NCBI GenBank assembly: GCA_016802295.1
Contig: JAESIW010000137.1
Span: 6,078,146-6,142,145 of the forward strand
Length of the DNA: 64,000 nt
Direction: 5' to 3'
DNA from: Brachionus rotundiformis
Taxonomy: Eukaryota; Rotifera; Eurotatoria; Ploima; Brachionidae
Positions 1 through 12,319 of this stretch are shown in pieces. Every line of letters starts with the position of its first letter. Position 1 is the first letter of the stretch. The notes under the pieces were generated by a model, which saw nothing but the letters and a program-made list of their open reading frames with translations, did not search any database and was not told the origin of the DNA. A program made the position numbers and the translations under genes.

Positions 1-55
1 TATGTAAATAAAATAAAAATAAAGAAATATTAAATGAAAATTTAAGCTAACTTAC

Positions 56-215
56 CTTATCCTTCTTGTTCTAAAACCAACTATGGAACCGACTTTTCCA
101 CACTAATTAATCGTTAATTTTTATAATCACAAAAAAATATTTGAATTTACCTTATAGAGGCCGATTTCTTTTAATTGAAGAACGTCCAGATCGAATTCTC
201 TTCGTTGTTTATTCT
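56..215 (-). pseudogene. partial copy of the neighbouring glutamate-receptor gene
   Basis: Positions 96-215 are identical, base for base, to 6108-6227 inside the glutamate-receptor gene. The shared 120 bp hold the end of the exon encoding KEIGLYK, the whole 48-bp intron and the first bases of the next exon. Beyond 215 the copy still reads IKFNENKQRREF against IKFQNKQRREF in the complete gene, so homology continues but is diverged. On the other side, from 95 down, the copy stays open for a 47-nt exon (56-102) and then meets a good donor (AAG|GTAAG), but that peptide does not resemble the ligand-binding domain that should follow. It could be the edge of a tandem paralogue running off the left end, a dead fragment patched by gene conversion, or an assembly duplicate. 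No further receptor exons were found between 216 and 3157. Confidence 0.7.
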
Positions 216-763
216 CATTAAACTTAATCATAATAAAAATTTTGTATCAGTAAATTAAATTAATTAATTTAAAAACTTTACTCAATGAATGAAAATCATA
301 ATTAACATTCAAATATCGATATACTAATACATTTTTTTTTCTATTCCATCAACAAAATGACCACAAAAACCTTCTCTTTTCCTAAGAGAAAATGTCTTAG
401 ACGATTTTCCTAAAAGATTGACATGTTTTTCTGATTATCTATTATAGTATCGTACAGTTCGTTGTAACAGCTTATGTTCTTAAAAAATACACTAGGACTT
501 TTTAAACTTATAAAAAAATATTTATTTAAATATAATTATATTATTTAATTATTAAAATTTAATTGAATTTTCAAGTTAGATTTTTGGAATGGTCTTATGA
601 TATTTTGAATGATTCTTTAATTTAGTGTAAGTATCATATTTTTAATTTCTTACTTTGGATTAAAGTTAAGGTTCGGGAAACAAAACGTCCATATTATCCC
701 AGGATTCGATTTTTGATTTCAAATTAGTATTCTATGTATATGAAAAGCTAAGAAAGTTTTAAG

Positions 764-791
764 TTTTTTTTTTTTTTTTTTGGGGGGGGGG
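764..791. repeat. T18-G10 homopolymer junction
   Basis: Eighteen T followed directly by ten G. This is a simple low-complexity tract, notable because G runs are almost absent elsewhere in this AT-rich window. It could form G-rich secondary structure or be an assembly weak point. Confidence 0.9.
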
Positions 792-2140
792 TCAAAATAA
801 AATTTTCGGTACTAGGGGTCTAAAGACACTAAGACTTAAGCAAGGTAGTATGTCTTCTGAAAGGTGTATCTTACTGATTACTCCATGAACTTCTTTATAT
901 TCTGGAAAACCACAAAATTTTATATAAAAATTTCCTCTTGGACTGGAATTTCGGAAAAAAGCTGAAATTCAAGCCTTTTTTTTTAGTTTTTTTTGTATCC
1001 AGCCCTAGGATTACCCCACAACACTATATAAAATACATCTATTCTGAAGCCAGAAAAATTCAGAACAAATTGTAAGTTTTACTTTTATTTTTAGAGCTAT
1101 GCGTCTAAAAAAATGGGCTAAAACAGTGGTTTTTTCAAAATTTCAAAAAAAAATTTTTTTTTTAATAGTTTTATCAAATTTATTAGAATTAATATATTGT
1201 TGTGTTAGATCAGTTAGTAATAAAAAATAGGAATTGTTTGCTTTAATCAGGAAATATAAAGATTATGAATCATGATGGTAAAATATAATGTTATTTGAAT
1301 GAATTGAAGTTTAAACTTCGCATGTATCTTAATCATGATTTGTTTCCTGAGACAAAAGATATTAATAATAAATATATTAATATATCTTAAGTCTTAAATC
1401 TGAATCTATTTATCTTAAGCTTTTAATAAAACAAATTACTAAAAAAAGTATTAGGAAACATTTTTAAAATTTTTAAAAAATACTTAAAAACTGTATTTTT
1501 AAAAGATTATAATAATTATCTTTTCAAACAATTTAAGAGCTAACCATTATTTAAAAATATATGATTAATTTATCAAGTTTTTTCTTCATTATTCAAAATA
1601 CAAATAAATGGACAAATTTTTGAGATTTTAAATTAAAATTTGTTTGCTTAGAAATAATAAAAAATTCAAGTCATCATTTTTTTTTACTTAGTAATGAAAA
1701 TTTAAAAATAGATTTGTTTTTTATATGAAATTTTTAATTAAAAAAATTTTTTCTAAATTTAAAATTCAAATTTTTTTAATTTTGATTTTAATATCACGAC
1801 TATTAACTGATTTCAAATCTTTAAATATTTAAATGAATAAAATTATAAATCTTTTTATTTTTGAATTCCAAAATATTTCATTTTATATTAAATAAAATAT
1901 TTATTAGAAGTAAAAGAAAAAACGGACAGTCATTTTTGTATATTTTTTATTCCTTAATTTTTTAAAAAACATATGAATTATCGCCTTAAAAATTATTGAA
2001 TTCTAGATATAAAAAAATCAAGAATCTATATTCTTATTAGTTATCTTTTTAAATGACTCGTGTACAAAAAAGGGTATAAAAAGATGCTATTTCGATTATT
2101 TAGATCATCATTTTCTAAATTTTTGAAAAAAAAAATGGTT

Positions 2141-2285
2141 CCAAGCTAGTCCAAATAGTTGCAGATTTCGCAGCCTTAGAGTGCTCGGATGAGTGGCGCT
2201 GTCTATGATGAACGTCCCACTAGCTTCTTAAGGAAAGACGCCGTCATAACTCTGCCAAACCTGGTTGCAAAAAGAGGAGGTGACA
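2141..2285. other. GC-richer island, possible structured RNA or relic
   Basis: About 145 bp of near-balanced composition sits inside DNA of very high AT content. It contains complementary segments AAGCTAGT (near 2142) and ACTAGCTT (near 2219), a GACG/CGTC pair near 2236-2246, and a snoRNA C-box-like TGATGA. A TATAAAA sequence lies about 60 bp upstream. On the minus strand a short open stretch includes TRFGRVMTASFLKKLVGR, which could be a transposon or phage-type protein relic. I do not recognise it as a known RNA or protein. Confidence 0.35.
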
Positions 2286-2599
2286 TAAAATTAATTAATT
2301 TTGTTTAAATTTATAACTCAAATTCAAAATTTTTAATTAACCTCAGAAAAAAACAATTTTAATCAATTTAATGATTTTTATTTTTACTATTTTTAATGAA
2401 ATCTTTCAATTTCTGTTTGGATCTGATTTTAGATGTTGTTAATATAATTTCTGGCTAAAAATTTCTAACAATTTTAAATGATCAATTTATTATGAACGAA
2501 AAAATCAATCAAACATTAATGAAAAAAGCAATTACTTTTTCAAATTAAATTTTGACTTAAAAATCCTTTAACCTCATATAGAAATATACATTGCTGATA

Positions 2600-2676
2600 T
2601 GACTTAAGGATCCATGGTAAATTTTCGTAATTTTACCATTACGTATTACATAAATTTACCATGAATCCTTAAGTCA
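2600..2676. repeat. short palindromic repeat, 25-bp arms
   Basis: Arms 2600-2624 and 2652-2676 are inverted copies with one mismatch, around a 27-bp loop. The arms begin TGACTTAAGG. The loop itself contains a second small hairpin (GGTAAATTTT / AATTTTACC). It may be a small MITE or fold-back element; no clear target-site duplication is seen. Confidence 0.7.
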
Positions 2677-2742
2677 AATCATCATTTTAATAGTAAAATC
2701 ATTATATAATAGAAAAATATTATTTAGACTATAAATAATTTG

Positions 2743-2770
<28 letters not shown>
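2743..2770. repeat. (AT)14 microsatellite
   Basis: Uninterrupted AT dinucleotides, 28 bp. Confidence 0.9.
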
Positions 2771-2774
<4 letters not shown>

Positions 2775-3157
2775 GAATATAACTGATTATTTTAAATCAA
2801 ATAGATAAAATATCGCCAATTTTGTATTAAAAAAATTGAATAATTTTTATGTTTTATGTTTTTATGTAAAATTTTTACTAGAATAGTATACTCTAAATGA
2901 GGCCTTACAAGACTTGTATAATAAGTAATTTAGTAACCATCAGATCGTTTTGGATTCAGATTCCTAACTCTTTTTGAATCCGGGATCTTAAAACAAGATG
3001 GACTTTATCATTTGCTAAATAAATGATAGAATAATCATTTTGAAGTCCTTGATTCTGACTAAAACTTAGATCTCATTTATTTTTAATTTATTATTTTTAA
3101 AAATAAAATAATCAAAATTTTTTAAAATAAAAAACAGCTTAAAATTAATTATATAGA

Positions 3158-6100
3158 TTAAAAATTATTTGATGCATGATAATTATTGGAACTAATATAG
3201 TTTTTCGAATTTGCATCTTTATTTTGATTCCGGTAGCTGATTCCATTCATGTTTTTGTTCATTCGTATTATAGGTATTTCGTACTGGTCGCGGCTTTTGG
3301 ATATACTTTGTTTAAGGCGTGAACTTCTCGAACGACTTGATTCATGCCGATTTTTATTGAATGTACTCATTTGAATATAGTCACTAGAATCATCATTTGA
3401 ATCAGCTCGTAGCAATGCTTTAGCCTTGCGAGACTTGTGCTTCTTAGGCTTTGGTTCATTTTTTAGATGAGATAGATGTAAGCTAGGATTTGTTTGAGAA
3501 TTTAAAAAAGCTGCTTGAGCGTCTAAAGCGGCCTCTTGTTCCACAATTAATAGACCTGGATTACGAATAGACATATTTGATCTTGAATCATTTTTGCACA
3601 CAATTGAGTTATGCGATGTGATGTTATCCAGCAATTCATTGTGTATAATTTCTTGGCATTTTTTGCATTCAGTCCTTTCCAGATTACCAGTCGATTTACT
3701 CAGCTTTTTATCAAAATAAATAGAAGGATCCGATTTGCTTGGCTGAGACAATGGTTCAACAGATACCGCAGTTGTACTAGAAAGTTGAATTTTTTTTGCT
3801 GATCCACCACATTTAATTGCAAATTTTAGATCATCTATCATTTGGGAACATACTGGTTTCTTTAAAAAAATATAAAACTAAAAGCTTAACAATAAATTAA
3901 AATTTACTTTGATTAATTTTGAATTAGTTTTAGCATAATAAATAAATTCAAAAAAAGATACAAATACTGCCAAAAGGCATCCTCCAACAAGAACGACAAA
4001 AATACCACCGACATTTTCTACCTTGAGCGGATTAGCTTTAGAGTCCTTTTTTTCATCTCGAATACAAGTGCTTCCACCCTTCCACCATCTATTATAAAAT
4101 TTTTGGATTTCTCCTTTTTCTTGCATTTCTAAAATTTTTAAAGAAATGTCATCTGTGTAAGGTGAACCAAGCTGAGTGGCAATACCATAACCTTTTGAAT
4201 CGAGAAGACCACCGATTTGAGTTAAATTACAGTTTCGTTGAATTTCATAATCAATTAGAGGTGATTCCATAAGATAGGCATAATCTTCTTTGAGTACCCT
4301 TTCTATTCCCTCCTGATTAGATGTAACAAATGTTTTGCCAGGATTGTTTATCATTTGTCGCCACATTCGCTGGTATGTTTCAATTTTTGAGTCTTTAAAA
4401 AAATTCATTGTTGAGCCGCCTTTAAACGCACCATAGGCAACCTTGGTCTGATTTGCCAGATCTTCTACATTTGTAATAGTCAAATCGACTTTTTCAACAG
4501 TTAAAAATGCAGCCAAATTGGCAGTGTAGGATGATATAATTATTAGAGTAAAGAACCACCATACGCCGCCTACGAGTCGCGTTGACAAAGCTTTTGGGTT
4601 TATGTCCGAACCTTGCTGCATAAGAGTACCAACTGCGAACCATAAACTATTCCAAACAGTGAATTGATTTTCGACATATTCGTTATTTGAATCGCATGGA
4701 TGGGTACTGCGCCATTCGTATGGTGAAAACCTCGCTAAAACCATCATAATTAAGCTTACCAACACATAAGTAATTAAAGTAAACATCCATATTTCTAGCG
4801 ATAGCGGATTAAGAAATGAAAAAAGGCCTGGCTTTTTGCTGGTAGGTACTTTGTATAAAATGCTAATACCTAAACTCAAAAATGGTTTGGTAAAATCAAC
4901 CACCTGTTGTCGCTTGTAATTGATTGTAAAAGCCGAAATAGCTAAATCAGCTTTCTAAAAAATACCAGATTTAATGAATTCAATGAACATATAAAATTTT
5001 ATTCCTAATATTATATTTATTCCTAATGCATTTGATTTAATTTAGATACAGAATAAAAATTTCTACATTTAATTATATTAAAATCCAGCATGTGCAAAAA
5101 ATTAAAATAACTGTCAATCTTTTTCAATGTAATTTTTAAAAAATAAAAAAATTTTGGCTCGAAAATAAAGATTTCTTTAATGTTGAATTAAGTAAAGACC
5201 AACTATAAACTTTTCTGTATTTCAATCGAAAATAATGTTATTTATTTTTATAAAAAGATTTTTTCCTTAAAAATTCAATTAAAAAATATAACTTTAAGAA
5301 GCTTAAATTTTAAATTTAGCAAAATAAATTTTATCTCTTAAAGCTTAATATAATTTTTATAAAACAAAAAATATTCTTTTATACATTTAATAATAAAACT
5401 TTAAATGCTTCTGAAAATCAATCTATGGATTGAATTTTTGAAGAGTGAAAAAAATAATTTACTTTATCTAAAAGTTCCTTGATCATTCCATTCCAACTAC
5501 CATTTTCTTCATTGCCATACTGATTATCAGCCACTTTGTAAATTTCATAGCGAAAATTCATTTTGTTAGCTATTTCATCAAGAATATCAATACAAAAACC
5601 TTGAAGTTTTCCGTCTTTTTCGATTACATAGGGCTCCTCCTAAAGCATTAAATTTACTAAATTTTTTCCTAAAAATATTAAAAAAATAAGCCAAAGAAAT
5701 CCGAAGCAAAAGCATCATGAACAAAAGCAAAAGCAAAAATCTTTTTAAGGTAATTAAAATGCTTTGTTAATAAAATTATAAATAAAATAATATAAGCAAA
5801 TTTTTTTACTAGTTTAGTGGTGACTTTGAGAACCAAAGTTTGTTCCACTCTAGGCTGTTTTAAAAAATTAAGCAAATTATAAATGAAATTTGAAATAATA
5901 ATTATAATAAAAATAAGCTTAAATAATAATTTTAGCTCAATCATTAAAACATTTTTTCTTTTAAATTAGAATATAGCCTTTAAAAAGAAATGAAAAAAAT
6001 TACCACAAGAGTAACCACTCGAAAATTATTTTTCTTTGAATTTATCGTGTTATCTTCATAAACTTCGTCATAAAATGTAAAATTTAGTCCTTTTTTCGAA

Positions 6101-8084
6101 GACCACGTTCCACACTAATTAATCGTTAATTTTTATAATCACAAAAAAATATTTGAATTTACCTTATAGAGGCCGATTTCTTTTAATTGAAGAACGTCCA
6201 GATCGAATTCTCTTCGTTGTTTATTCTGAAATTTGATTAAACCAGTTAAACCATGGACAGAGACTCGTTCTACAAAAGTTCCAAATTTGCGTCCATATGA
6301 AAGCGATTTTGAGCTAAGACAGCTTACATTTCCTTCCAATAAATTAATGGTATGTTCTGCTTCTTTTATAGCAGTTGCCAAAGTAAATACTGAATCAAAT
6401 AACAAAGCATTCCGAGTCTTATGAAAATAAAATTAATTCTAAATTTTCATGATTTAATAAATATTTATATTATAACATTTCCTTTTTTGTTTATCCTTTC
6501 TTAACTCGAGGTTTTAAATTAATTATAAGATTAAAAAATTGATTTTAAAACTTTCTTTCGATTAAAATTAAAAAAAATATCATACTACTTATATTATAAA
6601 TTAAATAATTAATTAAATATTTTTATTATCAGAAAAATATTTTAATTTTACTATTTGAAATTTTCCTTATCTATCAACCTGAATATCTAATGTTATCAAA
6701 TTTTTATTGAATCGATTGTTATACATATTTAGCCTGAGGTTTAACTAATTTTTAAAAATTACTTTTAACAATTTGTTGGTTTTATCATTATCTTTCCAAT
6801 TATGGAATAAATAATCAGTCAAGTTGAGAGTTATTTTACGGTGAAACTCCGATTCAGATTTTACTAATCGAAAAGCGGTAATATTAGCTCGGTTATACTT
6901 ATAATCATCTAAATTCATTGTTTCTACATCTAAATTGGTTATAATGTAATTAAATGTGGCATTTATCATGCCTAATTGCAGTGCCATTTTTAAGATGGCC
7001 TCGGTCTCTTTCAGATTCAAGTCAATAATAATATTCTTTATTGTACGGCCCGAAATGTCTCTAAGAATAGACCTGTACTCAAATTCATTATTGGCCATTC
7101 GCATAGTTATGTCTAACTTGGGTATTGATTTACCAGGACCAGTTAGTAAACAATTAATGCTATTTAGATTTGTATCAGAGCTGTAGATAATGGCCGCATG
7201 TTTCCATTCGAATCTTTTAATTAAATCAGAAAACCCTTGGCACATCACGTCCAATGCTGGAAATAAGTTAAACGAGTAGCTTGGTTCAGAATTTTGCTCA
7301 ATGTCAAAATGGATCAAATCTAAATGTTCACTCATCGATCTTGAATATAGTTTAAACGATTCAAATCTGGGATCAATTAGTGCTATCAGGTTTCCCTGAG
7401 TTTCTTTGCATACTAATAAGATAAAAAAAATTATCGCTTTTTGTAAATTAGGAAAGATTAAATCCGATGATCAAATTTTAATAACATGATCAAAAATTGT
7501 TTTTAAAAATAGGTCTTTAAACATTAGATGTAAATAAAACACCTTTAATTAATAATTTTGCAGAGTTTTGCGGAATTTAGAAAATAAAGTCTTGAATGTT
7601 TTTTTTTAATAAAAACTTTTGACTATGATTATTAAAATTTGATTAAATACTTCAATTAGTCAAAAGAGTAAATACTTTTTTTTAAAGTGTTCAAATGGTC
7701 ATTTTCAGGGACATGAATTATTCTGTGAAGTAGAGTCGGATAATACGGCAGTGTATTGCGTAGCGGATTTTTGTATTGATTTGATATGTAAATAGCATGT
7801 TTGAAGATTATTTCTTCATTTGTTTCGTAATTAATTGTTCCATTTTGACTATCGAGAGAAAATAAACCACCTAAGAAATAAAATTTACTTTAAATAAAAT
7901 ACAATTATTTTTGTGTTTATTAATTTTATTTTAACTGAGCTAGATAAAGAAAAACTTAAATACCTATTAGGAGAGATGATTGCACTACTTGAATAAATGC
8001 TGTCAATATAAAAAATATTAATATCTTTAGTTTAATTTTAATATTGATTAGCGTTATTGGTTTGTAGATTAGTTTTGTAAGCAT
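3158..8084 (-). CDS. kainate-type ionotropic glutamate receptor subunit
   Basis: Glutamate-gated cation channel subunit of the postsynaptic membrane. Exons on the minus strand: 8084-7964, 7870-7676, 7412-6763, 6417-6163, 6114-6004, 5639-5463, 4954-3908 and 3859-3158. They sum to 3258 nt, 1085 aa, and all phases agree. Domains in order: signal peptide (1-38), amino-terminal domain to about 407, S1 from about 410 (VVTLVEEPYV; agonist-binding Arg518 in TINYKR), M1 at about 555-577, pore with Gln616 at the Q/R position (GTLMQQGSD), M3 with SYTANLAAF (645-653), S2 with GGSTMNFFKDSK and the LMES glutamate, M4, and a long basic, Ser-rich tail. The post-M4 CSQMIDDLKFAIKC resembles GluK tails, which supports kainate rather than AMPA type. 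The Pro and Leu of the usual PLT agonist motif are replaced (SAFT). Introns range from 48 to 508 nt. Confidence 0.93.
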
Positions 8085-11000
8085 TTTTCTGTTTTGAATA
8101 AATGTAAATTTTTCTATAAAATGTTCTCAGATTTAATTTGTTTTCATTGATTAACTCGATTAAATTCATGCTTTTTACTATTGAGTTTTTGGGTGCAGAA
8201 TTGTTATTATAATCTTTTAAAATGCTATAATCTTATGGAAGAATTGAACTGGCAAATAAATTATAGCTTGTTACTTAATAAAACAAATTGGCAAACAAGG
8301 AAAAAATTGCACTTTATTGCATTCTACGCTGCGAGTCCTTAAAAATTTGCTTCAAACTATCAAAATCGATTAAGTTTTTAATTGAAATCGAGTTGTACCA
8401 ATGTTTATTTAGAGCCAAATGATTTATATGAAATACAAACGAGAATATACTTGAATTTAATTTTGTTTAAAGAATTGAGGAAACTGATATAAACAATCAA
8501 TAATTGATTAATTAATTCAAGTAACCCTGTTTAGCTTCCCTAATAATTTTTGCTCTTGAATTTAATTCAATTCTCGTTTAATTTTCTGCTTGATTTTATC
8601 TATTTTAAAATTTTGGTTGATTCTAATCTAATTTAGTTATTATTTTATTCGTTGTTTGATTTAATGATTTATTTAGATGCACGATTTATCCCATTTTTTT
8701 TATTATTAAAAAACATTTTATGTTAAATTCAATCTAAATTAATTAAAATTAATATTTCACAATTAATTAATTTTCAAAATAACGAGTTTAGTTATTAAAA
8801 TCTTTCATCTTAAAAACTAAATTGTCTAAAGTAAAAATTAAGTAATAAATTAATATTGGTTTATTAGCTTCTTTTCGACAAATTAAAGTTTAGTTAGTCA
8901 ATTAAAAGACTAATTAATCTTTGAAAATCGAATTCTGGAAAGTTTCAACTTGTTTTTTGTAGTCGCTGTTGGTTTTTATCAAAGCAGTATACTTTAATTA
9001 ATTATCTTTTAGACTTTTGAAATAAAATTTAAATGTTAACTTAAAATATTATATTATATTACTTAAATAAAAAGAAGCTGTTTCAAATTTACAATTTATT
9101 CATAATGAAATAAAATTTCCGGTATTCCAATCACTCTTGAATTTTTCCTTAATGATTATATTTAAGTTTTATTTTTCAATATTTTTCACAACAAAAGAAA
9201 TTACGCACTTATCTTTAATAAATAAAAGATGATTTAAGCGCACAACTAACTATTAAAATTTTTAATCTATAAATATTATTAAAATTGAAAATCTCTAAAA
9301 TACTTTTATTTTTTTCATAAAATTAATTAAAATTAAAGACAAACAAGTTGAGCCCTTGGAGGAAAATTTTTGTGCTTTCAATTATCTTTGAAAAATAAAT
9401 CAATAAGCTAATTAACTTTTTTTCAATTAATTTCGTAATAATAACTTACCTTTAAGTTTAAATAGGAAAAAACATAATATTTTAAAGATAATAATAAATT
9501 AACAAAGTCGACAATATTTTCTAAAAAAAGTTTTAAACTTGACAAAACAGGCAATTGTTTCCAAATATTTTTTTTCAACATGATATTATATCAATAAAAT
9601 GCATAAATATCCATTTATGAAAAAAAAAGCGAATTTACTTAATTAAAGGAAATCTCTAAAGCTCGACAAACTAACAATTTTCGTTTAATTTTTTTATTTA
9701 CGTCAAATCAATAACAGATAAAATTAATAAAGGACAAACTTTGGCAATTGAATTAGAAAACTATAGGAAGGAAATGTATTATCATTTAATCTAAAATATT
9801 ATATTTGCGTTTTAATGAGAATAAATTTACTTTTACACCTAAATATTTTGTTACTCAATAGCTGATTCAAATTAAGCTAAATAATTATATATTAGTTTTT
9901 ACCTCATATTTAACTTATATATATTCTTTTTGTTAATTTGCGCACTAAAATATAATCAAAACAGAAATCTCAGTTGTCTTAAGTCATTTTTTTATCACAA
10001 ATCTAATTTATTACATTTCTTTAACCAAAATCCTTGAAGAAACATCAAAATTGACATGCGTCAGTCAAGAAATGCTGAGCATGTTGCCAAATGCAATAAA
10101 CCACTGATAACTTAAAAAAAGCTTTTCTCTTGACGGAAATACAATCTTTTATAAATTATTTTCCCAATTTCTCAACTAAAAAATCGATAATATGACTAAA
10201 ATTTTAAAATAAATATTCATTTGACATATTGTTCGATCTTAGCTTTATTTCAATTCTTATGTTCAGGTTATAATTGCTTCATTTGTAAAAAATATAAAGG
10301 GAATACACACTAATTATGATTTTTAAATTAGAATCGAATTCAAACTAGTGCTGATTTAAGCCTTATATACTCAATAATTCTCACATCTTAATAAAAAATA
10401 TTTTTTTTTAAATTAGAAATATTAGATTTTTAAATCTACAATACACAAATGATTCAATTTAACTGAGAAAAAATATATTAACTTAATGAGAGCTTCAATT
10501 TTAAGTAGATTCTTCAAAATTTAATGTATCGAGATAAATTTATTACTTAATATAATCTTAGAGTATATTTTTTTACTTTTAAAATTAAAATTGTTTTCAA
10601 GTATAAGGAAGGCGACGATTTTTTCGACAAATAAAGTGAATTTTACTCAATTTTGCCTGAAAACTTAAATTAATTGACATAAATTAAGTTAAAAACATTG
10701 CTGATGGAAAAAAATTAGACAATAATAAGGGAAAATTGATTGATATAAAATATTAAAAAATATCTGTTTTTATTTAAAGCTTATAGATTTTAAGATAAAC
10801 ACTTTTTAAATCCCTGGAATAGATTATTCGACTGAATATCGAATTTTTTTCTGCTCAAGGTGCCCTTGTGTTATATAATTATTTGGTTTAAGCGTACACT
10901 TGCATTAACGTCTTGGGGCTAAATTTTACAATTAAATGTTTATTGATTTTTGTAAATGAATATAATTTTCCAATTTAAGCTGTAAGAGCCAATTTTCAAA

Positions 11001-12319
11001 CTAATTTTCTATGCCAGAGAAGCTAACTAACAAATTCAATTATGATTAAATTAGAAATTTTTTAATCACTTCCCTGTTAAATGAACTTTTTTGAAATTTT
11101 GATGATATTAAAAATAAAACTTAGTTTTTTTTTCTTTAATTAAAAATTAATTTGGGAATAAACATAAAATTAAGCTGTCTTTCGTCACCAGTTGCTTTTA
11201 AAAATGTATTCGTCACCTAGTTAAATGTAATTTTTTCTGCCCTCTTAAAAAATATGATAATCATCGTGAATTCTAAATATTGATTAATTTCTAGTTAAAT
11301 CCTGCATTACTTTAATAGACTCGAAACTTAATATATAAAAATAAGATTCATGGTTATATTGAAAATATTACCAGGAATGCAGAACAATTAGAAATAAAGA
11401 TACAAAATCATTTAAATACCAGACCTTATAATTAACAGAACCATTCAAAGAAAAAACTCTGAATTATGGAATGATAAAGAAAATTTAGATAATAATTTGA
11501 AGTTTTAATTAAATCTTATGCAAATTAAATGCATTTTGAGCGGTGTAAATATTGCTAATCAGCACTACAATCAATGGTTAAATATCACATATTTATCCAA
11601 AGTTATTAAGTTGAAATTTTGCCCATATTTTTTTAAAATTCATGAACATATTTTCTCTTGTTAAATTAGATGCCTAATTCAAAACATATTTCTCGTTATT
11701 TTGTTTCATAATTAAATTCAATCTTAGTTTTGATAAATATTAGATAATTCTGATCAACTGAAAACGCTCAATAATTAGAAGTTTTAATTGCTTTTGGAAT
11801 TAATGTCTCAAAATACAAAAAATATTGATTTAGATTATTTTTGAAAGATTTAAATCATCCAAATCGATTTTGACAGATTTTGTGTTGGCTAAAATTATCA
11901 AGAACCATTATTTTATATATCACTTAATTTCATTCAATAAAATAAATTTATTTTTAAATCTTTTATTGCTCACATTATTTATGGTAAAATACTTGTAACC
12001 TTAATATTGTTTGATTAAAATAAATTTTGCTTTATTTATAAATTAAATAATTTGAGTAAAAAATATCATAAATTTGCTTTTACATGTTAACTGCTTAGTT
12101 TCAAAAATTTTCTTTACATTTTATTTTCAGAAAAAGACAAGTATTAGCATGTAATTTAAAAATATTTATAATATCTAATTTCAATTAAAACTTAAGATAA
12201 ATATGCTGGTGAATTTTGGCAAAAACTGGAGTCGCTTTAAAATTCAAAATTTAGAATTTTATTTTAGATTCAATAAGATCGAATATACAAGAAAAATTTT
12301 TATTTCAAATAAGATAAAT
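8085..12319. other. 4.2-kb AT-rich intergenic desert
   Basis: Lies upstream of both the glutamate receptor (-) and APEX1 (+), so it is a shared divergent upstream region. I see no coding exon, tRNA or obvious repeat. The sequence is almost entirely A/T with short homopolymers. Confidence 0.5.

Larger units (their letters stand above)
216..3157. other. non-coding AT-rich spacer
   Basis: No convincing exon is visible on either strand. The stretch holds a poly-T/poly-G tract, a GC-richer island, a 25-bp-arm palindrome and an AT dinucleotide run, each listed separately. Part of it is presumably the 3' flank of the glutamate-receptor gene. Confidence 0.5.

Noticed and set aside
5678..5944. 88-codon minus-strand frame
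   Set aside because: Lies wholly inside the 364-nt intron between glutamate-receptor exons five and six and is made of AT-rich codons; not a separate gene.
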